This document shows, piece by piece, positions 29,104 through 37,970 of a DNA stretch of 64,000 nt. Source of the stretch: JAKPAM01 sp047601745 (GTDB lineage Bacteria > Pseudomonadota > Gammaproteobacteria > Burkholderiales > Burkholderiaceae_E); the NCBI GenBank assembly GCA_047601745.1, contig JASGIS010000001.1, positions 1 through 64,000 on the forward strand, in the 5' to 3' direction. Position numbers and translations under genes: made by a program. The notes below the pieces were generated by a model. The model was not told the origin of the DNA, did no database searches, and was given only the letters and a program-made list of their open reading frames with translations. The first letter of the stretch is position 1. Every line of letters begins with the position of its first letter.

Positions 29104-31317
29104 TCAATACATCAGCTTCAGCGAAGCGACGACCGCGCGGCCGGACGCGATGGTCGCGTAGTGCGGCGAGCGCACGCCGCTGTAGTACACCTTGTCGCCG
29201 AGGTTGTAGCCGTTCAACTGGAACGTCAGGTTGCGGTTGATCTGGTACGCCATCATCGCATCGTAGCGCGTGTAGCCGTTGGCGCCCTTGGTCACGACCC
29301 CGCCGTCGACCGTCGAACGGGTGTAACCCTGGTTGACGCGGCTCTGCGCATAGATGCCCAGGCCGACCGTCAGCTTGGCGATCGGCTGGTAGGTCGTCCA
29401 CAGGCTGAAGCTGTGCCGCGGCGTGTTCGGGAACATCTGGCCGTTGGCGACCGCGCCGGCGCCCATGTCCTTCTGCTCGCTGTCCATGTACGTGTAGCCG
29501 CCGAACATGCTGAGTCCGGGCAGCACGCGACCGGCCACGCCCAGTTCGATGCCGTCGACCTGCTTGTTGCCGCCCATGTACGTGATGCCGTTCTCGGTGA
29601 TCCGGACGTTGGTCACTTCGTTGCGGAACAAGGCGGCCGTCAGGCCCAGGCGCTTGTCGAGCACGTCCCACTTGGTGCCCAGCTCGATCGCGCGGGTGCG
29701 CTCGGGCGACAGGCCGGCCAGCGCGTCGGTCGTGATCGACAGGTCCTCGCTGCCGTTGCCGAGCGTCGCGCCGCCGGGTCGCGACGACGTGCCCAGGCTC
29801 GCGTACACGCTGCCGTTGGTCGCCGGCTTGTAGACGACGCCGACCTGGTAGTTGAACAGCGTGTCGTCGCGGCTGATGTCATAAGTGGACGACTTCGCCT
29901 TGACGTCGTAGTGATCGATGCGGATCCCGGCGTTCAACAGCCACTGCTCGTTGAACTTCAGCGTATCGAACGCGTACAGCGCGACCGTGTCGATCTTGTT
30001 GACCGTCGGCACCGCGGGACGCGTGTACGCGTAGGTCCACGGCACCGAGCTGTCCGGATCGGTCAGCGACGCGCACCACATGCTGATCGCCGTACACGGC
30101 GTCGTCGTCGAGTCCTGGATCGCTCCCGAACGGATGTCGGAGCGCTCCTTGGACAGCTCCAGGCCGATCGCGAAGCGATGGTCGATGGTGCCGGTCTGCG
30201 CCTTGCCGCTGAACTCGGACAGGTTCTGCAGCGTCTTGACCTCGGACTGGCGGAAGTTGCCCCGCCGCCAGACGAAGCCGTTGATCGCGTTGCCCTTGCT
30301 GTCGTCGGGCTGCGTCCACACGTAGTCCTGCTCGGATTTGCTGAACCGCAGGCTGTTGCGGAACTTCAGCGCGTCGCTGAACTTGTGCTCGACGGTGGCG
30401 GTCAGCAGGTCGCTCTTCTCTTTTTCGTAGTCGCGGCTGTACAGGCCGTACCAGTTCTCGCGGTTGCCGCCGTACGTCGGCGACACGCGCGAGCCGCCGG
30501 GCAGCCGCGCGGCCGCCGAACCGCTGTACAGGTACGGCACGCCGCCGTCCGGCACGTTGTCGGTCTTCAGGTGCTGCCACGACAGCGAGACCTCGGTCGG
30601 CGTGCCCAGGCCGAACGAGACGGTCGGCGCGATGCCCCAGCGCTCGTTCTCGGGACCGTTGCGGCCCGGCACGTCGGCGTGGTGCGCCATCGCGTTCAGG
30701 CGAAAGCCGATGCCCTGGCCCAGCACGCGGTTGACGTCGACCGTCGCGCGCCGGTAGCTGTCGGTGCCCAGCCCCAGGTCGCCGTAGATGAAGTTCTCGT
30801 TGCGGGCCTTCTTGGTGACCAGGTTGATCGAGCCGCCGGCGCCGCCGCGGCCGGCAAACGCCGAATCGGCGCCCTTGATCACCTCGACCGCTTCGAGGTT
30901 GAAGATCTCGCGCGTGCCGGCGGCGATGTCGCGCATGCCGTCGACGAAAGTGCTCGATTGCGCGTCCATGCCGCGGATGAACGGCTGGTCGCCGCTGGGG
31001 TTGCCGCCCTCGCCGTTGCCGAAGGTGATGCCCGGCGCCGACCGCAGCGCGTCCTGCAGGCTGGTCGCGCCGGTCTGCCGGATCAGCTCTTCATTGATGA
31101 TCTGGACCGTCTTGGGCGTATCGACCAGCGGAGCGGTGAACTTGGCCGACGACGCCTCGTCGGTCTTGACCGGCACTTGGGGCGTCGACGTCACGGTCAC
31201 GGTACCCAGCGTGGACGTCTGCTGGGCGTGGGCCGGCAACGCACCGGTCAGGCACAACGCAGCAGCCAGCGCCAGCGGTTTCAGCGGGGTCGGGGGCGTC
31301 TGAAAGGGGTTCGTCAT
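29104..31317 (-). CDS. piuA: Fiu/PiuA-type catecholate siderophore receptor
   Basis: 737 residues with a signal peptide (LALAAALCLTGALPAHAQ), plug domain and 22-strand barrel. The plug segment GNPSGDQPFIRGMDAQSS followed by TFVDGMRDIAAGTREIFNLE is characteristic of Fiu/PiuA receptors for monomeric catecholates and catechol-carrying antibiotics. No STN domain is present. A Fur-box-like site lies 35 nt upstream of the ATG. It is the first gene of piuA-piuC-oxidase; the neighbour piuC confirms the subfamily. Transport requires TonB-ExbBD, not in the window. Confidence 0.92.
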   Translation of the reverse strand: MTNPFQTPPTPLKPLALAAALCLTGALPAHAQQTSTLGTVTVTSTPQVPVKTDEASSAKFTAPLVDTPKTVQIINEELIRQTGATSLQDALRSAPGITFGNGEGGNPSGDQPFIRGMDAQSSTFVDGMRDIAAGTREIFNLEAVEVIKGADSAFAGRGGAGGSINLVTKKARNENFIYGDLGLGTDSYRRATVDVNRVLGQGIGFRLNAMAHHADVPGRNGPENERWGIAPTVSFGLGTPTEVSLSWQHLKTDNVPDGGVPYLYSGSAAARLPGGSRVSPTYGGNRENWYGLYSRDYEKEKSDLLTATVEHKFSDALKFRNSLRFSKSEQDYVWTQPDDSKGNAINGFVWRRGNFRQSEVKTLQNLSEFSGKAQTGTIDHRFAIGLELSKERSDIRSGAIQDSTTTPCTAISMWCASLTDPDSSVPWTYAYTRPAVPTVNKIDTVALYAFDTLKFNEQWLLNAGIRIDHYDVKAKSSTYDISRDDTLFNYQVGVVYKPATNGSVYASLGTSSRPGGATLGNGSEDLSITTDALAGLSPERTRAIELGTKWDVLDKRLGLTAALFRNEVTNVRITENGITYMGGNKQVDGIELGVAGRVLPGLSMFGGYTYMDSEQKDMGAGAVANGQMFPNTPRHSFSLWTTYQPIAKLTVGLGIYAQSRVNQGYTRSTVDGGVVTKGANGYTRYDAMMAYQINRNLTFQLNGYNLGDKVYYSGVRSPHYATIASGRAVVASLKLMY

Positions 31318-31351
31318 GTTCGCGATCAGTCAGGTGGAAAACTTTCGCACT

Positions 31352-31370
31352 CTGATTGCGAATCATTGTC
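31352..31370. promoter_or_regulatory. Fur-box-like site upstream of piuA
   Basis: CTGATTGCGAATCATTGTC agrees with the 19-bp Fur consensus at about 12 positions, with AATCATTGTC the stronger half. It lies 35 nt before the piuA ATG. Iron repression of the operon is inferred. Confidence 0.6.
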
Positions 31371-31523
31371 ATAGGAATCGAGAAGCGGAAAAATTCGCGT
31401 CACGGCCGGCGATGTCCGGCGAATCGGCCGGATTTTGTCTCCAAAACCCAACAATCATGCCGACGCCGGCCGGCCGGACCGACCGCCGGGCCGATCGGGC
31501 TTGCGCGGCCCGCCGAAATCGTC

Positions 31524-32258
31524 TCAGCGCAGACCGATCGCCCAGTCGACAGCGGCGTCGAACAGTTGCCTGCCGACCGGGGCCAGGTTGTCGAACGAGT
31601 CGTTGTCCAGGAAGAACATGACCCGCCGTGCCGGCGCGAGCGCCTCGTAGTCCATCGTCGCGCCCCGCTCGTAGCCGAAGATCGCGGCCTTGTCCGGCTG
31701 CCCGTAGATCGTCGCGATCGTCACCGCGCCCAGCCCCGGCCTGCCCCAGCTCATGCCGGCCTGGCGCGCGTAGACGTTGACGACGCCGGCCGGCACGCCG
31801 GCGGCCATCGGATGCGGCGCGTTGACCAGCCACAGGTAGCGCTCCTTGCCGACTTCGCCGAAGTCGAGGTCGTGGCGCTTGCCGGTCATCGCCAGATCGT
31901 CGAGCAGGTCGTTCTCCCAGGTCAGCAGCGGCAGCGCGAGCTGCCGCCAGCCGGGCCCGACGTCCTTGGCCGCGACCGACGACGAGATCACGACGAGGTC
32001 GGCGCCCGATGCGCGCTCGGCCGGCTCGTGCTGGTCGATCATCGCGACCTCGAAACCGCGCGAGCCCAGATGCCCGGCGATCCGCTCGTCGGCGGCGCGG
32101 CTCGGGCCGTTCATCTGCACGACCATCACGACGCGGCGGCCGACGGGCGACGCATCGCGCGCGGCGACGGCCGGCGGCGCCGGCAACGACAGGACCAGCG
32201 CCGCGGCGGCCAGCGCGGCGGCGGTCCGGCGGCGCGAACGAATGAGGACGGCCGCCAT
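31524..32258 (-). CDS. Secreted protein of unknown function, alpha/beta (ThuA/flavodoxin-like) pattern
   Basis: 244 residues. A signal peptide is clear (RRRTAAALAAAALVLSLPAP). The mature part alternates strands and helices with blocks ADLVVISSSVAAKDVG, LPLLTWENDLLDDLAMTG and PARRVMFFLDNDSFD. The WE-L-DD-xMTG block recurs in secreted bacterial proteins that resemble ThuA/glutamine-amidotransferase folds, but no catalytic Cys or His was recognised, so no reaction is proposed. Its ATG is one nucleotide after the stop of the STN-type receptor gene. It is therefore certainly co-transcribed and likely a periplasmic or surface helper of that receptor. Confidence 0.7.
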   Translation of the reverse strand: MAAVLIRSRRRTAAALAAAALVLSLPAPPAVAARDASPVGRRVVMVVQMNGPSRAADERIAGHLGSRGFEVAMIDQHEPAERASGADLVVISSSVAAKDVGPGWRQLALPLLTWENDLLDDLAMTGKRHDLDFGEVGKERYLWLVNAPHPMAAGVPAGVVNVYARQAGMSWGRPGLGAVTIATIYGQPDKAAIFGYERGATMDYEALAPARRVMFFLDNDSFDNLAPVGRQLFDAAVDWAIGLR

Positions 32259-32259
32259 G

Positions 32260-34845
32260 TCAGAACGCCACCGTCGCGCGCAGCAGGATCTGCCGCGCGT
32301 CGCCCATCGACACGAAGTACTGGTTCGCCGACGACGGGTAGTAGGTCTTGTCGAACAGGTTCTTCACGTTCAATTGCAACGTCAGCCGCCGACCGTCGAT
32401 GCGGGTGTCGTAAGCGACGAACGCGTTGGCCACCGTGTAGCCGGGCAGCCAGAACGAGTTGGCCGAATCGCCGGCACGCCGGCCGACGTACTGCGCGCCG
32501 CCGCCGACGCGCAGCCGCCCGTCGCCGCCGAACACCTGGCCGACCTCGTAGACGGCCCACAGCGAGGCGGTCTGGCGGGCGACGTTCCACAGCCGGTTGC
32601 CGGTGTACACCGGATCGTCGGTGGTCTTGGCGTCGACGTACGCGTAGCTGGCGATCGCGCTCCAGCGCTTGCTCAACTGCCCGGCGACGTCGATCTCGAG
32701 CCCGCGCGAGCGCGCCGCGCCGGACGTGCGCCAGTCGGTCAGCTTGGTCACGTCGTTGTACTGCGAGACCAGCACGTTCTTCTTGTCGATGTCGAACAGC
32801 GCCACCGACCCCGTCAACCGTCCGGGCAGATCGAGCTTGGCGCCGATCTCCCACGATTTGGCCTCTTCGGGCGGTACGTTCGAATCGAGCACCACCCCGC
32901 CCCCCAGCGGGGCGATCGTCGAGGTCGGCTTCAACGACTGGGTGTAGCTGGCGTAGAACGACACGTCGTCGCGCCACTTGTAGACGGCGCCCAGCCGGGG
33001 CAGCCAGCGGTTGCCGTCCGTATCGGTGTTGGTCACGAACGGCCGGCCCCGGCCGGCGACCTGCCGCCACGACAGGTAGCGCACGCCGCCGACGAGAATC
33101 CACTTGTCCGACAGATGGACCGAGTCCTGCACGAACAGCGCCTGGTTGTGCAGCCGGTCGGTCTGGTCGCTGTCGCTGGCCGATACCGTCGACGACGGCG
33201 GCTCCAGCCCGTAGACCGGCTCCAGGTAGCTGAACGTCGATCGCGTCGCCTGCCGCAGCAAGTCGGCGCGATAGTACTTGCGGTATTCGGCGTCGACGCC
33301 GAACTGCAGGTCGTGGCGCATCCCGGCCAGCTCGACGCTGCCGTCGACGTAGGCGGTGCCGTAGCTGTCGGTGCTCAGCGCGCCGTGCGTGGCGTCGTTG
33401 CTGCGCGTCAGCGTGCCCCGCACGCTGTCGACGCCGTTGACGCGCAACTGGCCGGCATCGTAAGTCTCGCGGTTGTAGCTGAGATTCACGTGGGCCGCCC
33501 AGCCGCCGCCCAACTGGTGATCGACCGACAGTTGCGCCAGATGCGTCTCGCCGTCCATCTGATTGAAGCGTTCGTCCAGGCGACGCGTCTTCGGGATGGC
33601 GAGCGGCCGCTGCGTCAGCGGATCGAGTGCCGTCCCGCGATCGAACGGCGTCGCGTACTTGCGGTACTCGTACCAGAGCACCGCCTTGGTGTCGTCGCCG
33701 TACCAGGCCAGCGACGGCGCGATCAGCGTCTCGCGGTGCGTGCCGAAATTGCGCCAGTAGTCCTCGTCGACGTGGTCGACGATCATCCGGTACGCCAGGC
33801 CGTCCTGTCCGATCGGGCCGGTCGCGTCCAGCGTCGCGCCGCCGCCGTTGCGTCCGCCCGCATAGCCGGAGCCGACCAGCGACAGCGTCGTCTGCTGGCG
33901 CAGTTGCGGCTTCTTGCTGACCACGTTGACGACGCCGCCCGGATCCATGATCCCGTACAGCAGCGACGACGGCCCTTTGAGCACCTCGACGCTCTCGGCG
34001 GCGAAGTTCAGGCTCCGCCCCTGCACCAGCGGCATGCCGTTGCGCAGGATCGACCCGTCGCGATTGCCGCCGAACCCGCGCTTCAGGATCGTGTCCTGCG
34101 TGCTGGCCAGCGTGTTGCCCTGGGTGATGCCGCTGACGTTGGCCAGCGCGTCGTCGACGTTGCGCGGGCGCTGGTCGCGGATCACCTGCGCCGGCACGAC
34201 GTTGACGACCTGCGGGACATCCAGGACCGGCGCGGTCGTGCGCAGCGTCGACGCGTCGGGGGTCGGCTGGTAGCGGTCGTCGGCCTCGATCGGCGCGGGC
34301 GACGCGCGACCGACGACGCGCACCGGCGCCAGTTCGCCGTTCGCCGCATCGTCGGTGCCCGGCCTCGGCGCCGCGGACCGGCGCAGCACGAATTCGCCGG
34401 CGCCGCCGTCGACCGCCTCGAGCCCGGTGCCGGCCAGCAGCGCGGCGAACCCGGTCTCGACCGTGTAGCGGCCGTCCAGGCCGGCGGACCGGCGCTCGGC
34501 GGTGATGGCCGGATCGAACGACAGCGCGACACCGGCGGCCGCCGCGAAGCGAGCCAGCACCGACGACAGCGGTCCGGGCTCGATCCGGTACGCGCGGGCG
34601 GCCGGGCCGGACACCGCCGTACCGGACCCGGGCACGGTCCCCTCCGGTACGGACTCTCGTCCGGGCCCTTGTACGGACGCACCGGCCGGGCCGCCGGACG
34701 CCGGCGCGACCGGTTCGGCGGACGGGCCGGGGGCGGGCTCGGCGGCCCGCGCGGCGGGCGGTACGGCCGACGACAAGGTCGCCGCGACGGCGATCAGGCA
34801 GGCGAGAGCCGCCGGCGGGGGACAGGAAACGACTGATGGGCGCAT
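32260..34845 (-). CDS. TonB-dependent siderophore receptor with N-terminal STN signalling domain
   Basis: 861 residues from ATG 34845, with AAGGAA upstream. The order is signal peptide, a Pro/Ala/Gly-rich linker (about 35-80), STN domain (YRIEPGPLSSVLARFAAAAG, about 84-160), plug (NVDDALANVSGITQGNT; VEVLKGPSSLLYGIMDPGG) and barrel ending in TVAF with terminal Phe. The plug resembles FoxA/FhuE/FpvA receptors for hydroxamate-type siderophores. The STN domain contacts a FecR-type anti-sigma factor, and fecR and fecI lie directly upstream. The long low-complexity linker before STN is unusual. Confidence 0.94.
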   Translation of the reverse strand: MRPSVVSCPPPAALACLIAVAATLSSAVPPAARAAEPAPGPSAEPVAPASGGPAGASVQGPGRESVPEGTVPGSGTAVSGPAARAYRIEPGPLSSVLARFAAAAGVALSFDPAITAERRSAGLDGRYTVETGFAALLAGTGLEAVDGGAGEFVLRRSAAPRPGTDDAANGELAPVRVVGRASPAPIEADDRYQPTPDASTLRTTAPVLDVPQVVNVVPAQVIRDQRPRNVDDALANVSGITQGNTLASTQDTILKRGFGGNRDGSILRNGMPLVQGRSLNFAAESVEVLKGPSSLLYGIMDPGGVVNVVSKKPQLRQQTTLSLVGSGYAGGRNGGGATLDATGPIGQDGLAYRMIVDHVDEDYWRNFGTHRETLIAPSLAWYGDDTKAVLWYEYRKYATPFDRGTALDPLTQRPLAIPKTRRLDERFNQMDGETHLAQLSVDHQLGGGWAAHVNLSYNRETYDAGQLRVNGVDSVRGTLTRSNDATHGALSTDSYGTAYVDGSVELAGMRHDLQFGVDAEYRKYYRADLLRQATRSTFSYLEPVYGLEPPSSTVSASDSDQTDRLHNQALFVQDSVHLSDKWILVGGVRYLSWRQVAGRGRPFVTNTDTDGNRWLPRLGAVYKWRDDVSFYASYTQSLKPTSTIAPLGGGVVLDSNVPPEEAKSWEIGAKLDLPGRLTGSVALFDIDKKNVLVSQYNDVTKLTDWRTSGAARSRGLEIDVAGQLSKRWSAIASYAYVDAKTTDDPVYTGNRLWNVARQTASLWAVYEVGQVFGGDGRLRVGGGAQYVGRRAGDSANSFWLPGYTVANAFVAYDTRIDGRRLTLQLNVKNLFDKTYYPSSANQYFVSMGDARQILLRATVAF

Positions 34846-34958
34846 GGCGGAGAGTTCCTTCGGCTGGGATGGCGGATTGATGACCTTCAATCAGCAGGCC
34901 GGACGAACTCGACGAAGCGGAAAGCCGCGGCGAAAAAAAATTTCGACGAGCGCCCGCG

Positions 34959-35981
34959 TCAGGCCGGCACGACGCGGACCCAGTAGCCGGTGATGCGAAC
35001 GATGCGGACCGGAAACGCTCGGGCGATGACGGCCAGCGCCTTGTCGGTGTCCGTGGTCGGCAGCGCGCCGGAGATCACGAGGTCCGCCACCGCCGGATCG
35101 CAGGCCAGCCGGCCGCGCCGGTAGCGCGCCAGCTCCCGCACGACGTCCTCCAGCCGCCATCCGTTGACGACCAGGCTGCCGCCGACCCAGTCGGCATAGA
35201 GCGGATCGGCCGGCTGCGGCGTACCGACGCGCTGCCGCGTGAAGGCGACCTGACGCCCCGCGGTCAGCCGGGTCACGAGATCGGGCCGGCGCGACGCGCG
35301 CACGTCGACGGCGTCCTGCAGCACGCTGCAGACCGTCTGCTCGCCGATCGCGCGCACCGTCAGCCGCGTGCCCAACGCGTGGATCCGCCCTTGCGGCGTG
35401 TCGACGAGGAACGGACGGGAATCCCGGCGCGCCCCGTCGCCGCCCGCTCGGGCCGACGCCGTCTCGACGAGGATCTCGCCCTCGCGCAACACGACGAGCC
35501 GGCTCGCCGCATCGAACGCGACGTCGACGGCGGTGCGGGTGTTCAGCGTCAGCCTCGATCCGTCGGGCAGCTCGACCACCGCCGATTCGCCCGGGCCGGT
35601 CCGGTGGTCGGCGAGCAGCGCGCGCACGCCCCCGTCCGGCGCCGCGAATCGCCACGACAGGCCGGCGAGCAGGCCGACGCCGGCGATCCCGTACAGGTCG
35701 CGCAGTACGCGACGGCGGCGGCGGCGGGCGGTCCGCAGCGTCGACGCGGCGACCTGCGACGGGATCCGCCGGAGCGTGGCCTGCAGCGTCTCGAACGGCT
35801 TCCATGCGCGCTGGTGCTCGGGATCGGCGCGCAGCCATGCCTGCCAGGCGGCCACGTCGTCCGCCGTGGCCTCGCCCGAGCACAGCCGTGCGCACCAGTC
35901 CACCGCTTCGCGGCGGATGTCCGCCTCGCCGCGCCCGGCCCCGCCGTCCGCCGGCTCGTCCGGCCCCGTCAACCGGGCCAC
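34959..35981 (-). CDS. fecR: FecR-type anti-sigma factor
   Basis: About 340 residues. The N-terminal DUF4880-like block REAVDWCARLCSGEATADDV plus WLRADPEHQRAW binds the sigma factor. One membrane segment follows (GIAGVGLLAGLSWRFA), then a periplasmic FecR domain with VELPDGSRLTLNTRTAVDV and TPQGRIHALGTRLTV, and a C-terminal STN-like end (GALPTTDTDKALAVIARAF). It relays receptor occupancy to FecI. GTG 35981 is chosen; it overlaps the fecI end by 13 nt. A longer GTG start at 36026 is possible. It is followed by the STN receptor gene after 113 nt. Confidence 0.92.
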   Translation of the reverse strand: MARLTGPDEPADGGAGRGEADIRREAVDWCARLCSGEATADDVAAWQAWLRADPEHQRAWKPFETLQATLRRIPSQVAASTLRTARRRRRRVLRDLYGIAGVGLLAGLSWRFAAPDGGVRALLADHRTGPGESAVVELPDGSRLTLNTRTAVDVAFDAASRLVVLREGEILVETASARAGGDGARRDSRPFLVDTPQGRIHALGTRLTVRAIGEQTVCSVLQDAVDVRASRRPDLVTRLTAGRQVAFTRQRVGTPQPADPLYADWVGGSLVVNGWRLEDVVRELARYRRGRLACDPAVADLVISGALPTTDTDKALAVIARAFPVRIVRITGYWVRVVPA

Positions 35982-36493
35982 GCGCCGTCGGACACGATCG
36001 TGTGGCAATGCATCAGCGCCCGGCACATGTAGTTGTGGACCGTGCGCGTCGTCACGCCCAGCCGCTCGGCGATCTGCGAATACGTGAACCCCTCGAGCTG
36101 CGACAGCACGAACGCCTCGCGGACCGCGGGCTTCATGCCGTCGAGCATCGCGTCGATGGCCATCAGCGCCTCGATGACGATCGCGCGGGTTTCGGGCGAC
36201 GGCACCTGGGGTTCGGGCAGGCCGGCGAGCGCGTCCAGATAGGCCCGTTCGAGCCGGCGACGACGATGGAAATCGACGACCAGACCCTGCGCGATCGTCG
36301 CCAGGTAGGCCCGGGGTTCACGCGCGGCGACCGGATCCCGGCGGTTCAGCAGCCGGACGAAGGTGTCGTGCGCCAGGTCGGCGGCATGGTGCGTGCAGCC
36401 GAGCCGTCGCAGCAGCCAGTCGCGCAACCAGCCGTGATGGCGCACGTACAGCGACTCGACTTCGGGCTGGGGCGCGCATTCGCTGGCCGGCAT
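35969..36493 (-). CDS. fecI: FecI-type ECF sigma factor
   Basis: 174 residues. Region 2 shows HHAADLAHDTFVRLLNRRD, and region 4 shows MKPAVREAFVLSQLEGFTYS followed by IAERLGVTTRTVHNYM, typical of iron-starvation ECF sigma factors. It directs transcription of the receptor gene when FecR signals ligand binding. ATG 36493 gives the normal length. Its end overlaps fecR. A Fur-box-like site lies 45 nt upstream, giving the usual double control: Fur represses fecI-fecR, and FecI activates the receptor. Confidence 0.94.
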   Translation of the reverse strand: MPASECAPQPEVESLYVRHHGWLRDWLLRRLGCTHHAADLAHDTFVRLLNRRDPVAAREPRAYLATIAQGLVVDFHRRRRLERAYLDALAGLPEPQVPSPETRAIVIEALMAIDAMLDGMKPAVREAFVLSQLEGFTYSQIAERLGVTTRTVHNYMCRALMHCHTIVSDGAWPG

Positions 36494-36537
36494 CGGGTGT
36501 CCCGGGTTCTTCGGAATCGTCGTCGGATCGATTCAAT

Positions 36538-36556
36538 GAGAGTGATTCGTATTCTA
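36538..36556. promoter_or_regulatory. Fur-box-like site upstream of fecI
   Basis: GAGAGTGATTCGTATTCTA matches the Fur consensus at about 12 of 19 positions. It lies in the 70-nt gap between the histidine kinase stop and the fecI ATG. Confidence 0.6.
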
Positions 36557-36563
36557 TATCGCC

Positions 36564-37970
36564 TCAGACCGGTAATTCCACCGTCGCGCGCAGCCCCCCT
36601 TCGACGCGGTTCGCGAGCGTGACGTCGCCGCCGTGCGCGCGCACGCACGAACGGGCGATCGCCAGCCCGAGCCCGAGCCCGACGCCGCTGCCGCCGCCGC
36701 CGCTGTGGCCGTCGCGGCAACGGGCCGCATCGAGCCGCGCGAACGGCTCGAACACCTGCTCGAGCCGGTCCGGCTCGATGCCGGGACCGTCGTCGTCGAT
36801 ATCGATGCGCAGCGCGTGCGCGGCGGCATCGGCCGACACGTCGACGCGCACGGGCCCGTAGCGCGCGGCGTTCTCGATCAGGTTGGACAACGCGCGCTTC
36901 AGGTGGACCGGCCGGCAGCGGTAGGTCAGCCCGGCGTCGACCCGGCATCGCAGGTCGACGTCGCGGGCATGGATCCGCTGGCCGTCGACGACCTCGCCCA
37001 CGAGTCCGGCCAGCGGCACCGCCTGCGTCGGCTCGTGCTGCACGTCGTCGCGCGCGAAGCGCAGCGTTTCCTCGACGATGACGCTCATCTCGTCGAGCGT
37101 GCGGATCATCGCCTCGCGCAGTTCGTCGTCGTCGATCAGCTCGGCGCGGATCCTCAGCGAGGTCAGCGGCGTGCGCAGGTCGTGGCCGATCGCGGCGATC
37201 ATCTGCGTCCGGCCGCCGACGAAGCGGTTCAGGCTGCGCTGCATGTCGTTGAACGCCTGCGTGATCTCGCGCACGCCGTCGGGGCCGGCCGGTTCGGGCA
37301 GCATCACGGTCTCGCCCCGGCTGACGCGCCGGGACGCCTCGGTCAGCATCCGCAGCGGCCGCATGATGCGCCGCCCGAACAGGATCGCGATCAGCGTGGT
37401 CGGCAAGGTGCCGACCAGCAGCGAGAACGTCAGCACGCGGTTCCAGTGCGCGGGCATCATCGTCGGCCAGTGGCGGCTGTGCAGCCAGGTGCCGTCCGGG
37501 TAGCCGACGTCGACGTCCAACGCCCAGGCCACGTGGCCGCTGAACATCTTGGAAAGCCAGCCCGGCAGCCGTTCGACGTCGAGCGCCGCCAGCCGGGTAT
37601 CGACCTGCGCGAGGTGCACGGTCAGCGGCAGGCTCGACGGCAGGTCCAGCCGCGCGCGCAGGCTGCGGGCCAGCTCGCCCTCCTGCGCGTCCATGGCGGC
37701 CGGCGGTTCGGGCGGCTCGTCCGCCAGCGCGAAGCGCGACTCCGGCAGGCTGATGTCCTCAAGCAGCGTGGCCGGGTCGGTGCTGCGCGCGGCGGCGCGA
37801 TAGGCGGAGACGATGCGGGTCTCGATCGTCCGGACCGACAGCGGATGGACGGTCGCGTTGTCGGCCCGCCACCAGTTGACGGCCAGCACCGCGAGCAGGT
37901 GCGCCAGCAGGATCGCCAGCAGCCACAGCGCCATCAACTGCCCGGAGATGCTGCGCGGCCGCCAGGACAT
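36564..37970 (-). CDS. EnvZ-type sensor histidine kinase
   Basis: 468 residues. The order is TM1 (LMALWLLAILLAHLLAVLAV), a periplasmic domain of about 130 residues, TM2 (LTFSLLVGTLPTTLIAILFG), HAMP, a DHp domain with phospho-acceptor IGHDLRTPLTSLR, and a HATPase domain with N-box LSNLIENAARYG and G-box DDDGPGI. A Gly-rich insertion (DGHSGGGGSGVGLGLGLAIA) lies at the G2 box. Its ATG shares one base with the stop of the upstream response regulator (TGATG), so the two are coupled. The signal is unknown; the nearby iron genes do not prove a role in iron. Confidence 0.93.
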   Translation of the reverse strand: MSWRPRSISGQLMALWLLAILLAHLLAVLAVNWWRADNATVHPLSVRTIETRIVSAYRAAARSTDPATLLEDISLPESRFALADEPPEPPAAMDAQEGELARSLRARLDLPSSLPLTVHLAQVDTRLAALDVERLPGWLSKMFSGHVAWALDVDVGYPDGTWLHSRHWPTMMPAHWNRVLTFSLLVGTLPTTLIAILFGRRIMRPLRMLTEASRRVSRGETVMLPEPAGPDGVREITQAFNDMQRSLNRFVGGRTQMIAAIGHDLRTPLTSLRIRAELIDDDELREAMIRTLDEMSVIVEETLRFARDDVQHEPTQAVPLAGLVGEVVDGQRIHARDVDLRCRVDAGLTYRCRPVHLKRALSNLIENAARYGPVRVDVSADAAAHALRIDIDDDGPGIEPDRLEQVFEPFARLDAARCRDGHSGGGGSGVGLGLGLAIARSCVRAHGGDVTLANRVEGGLRATVELPV

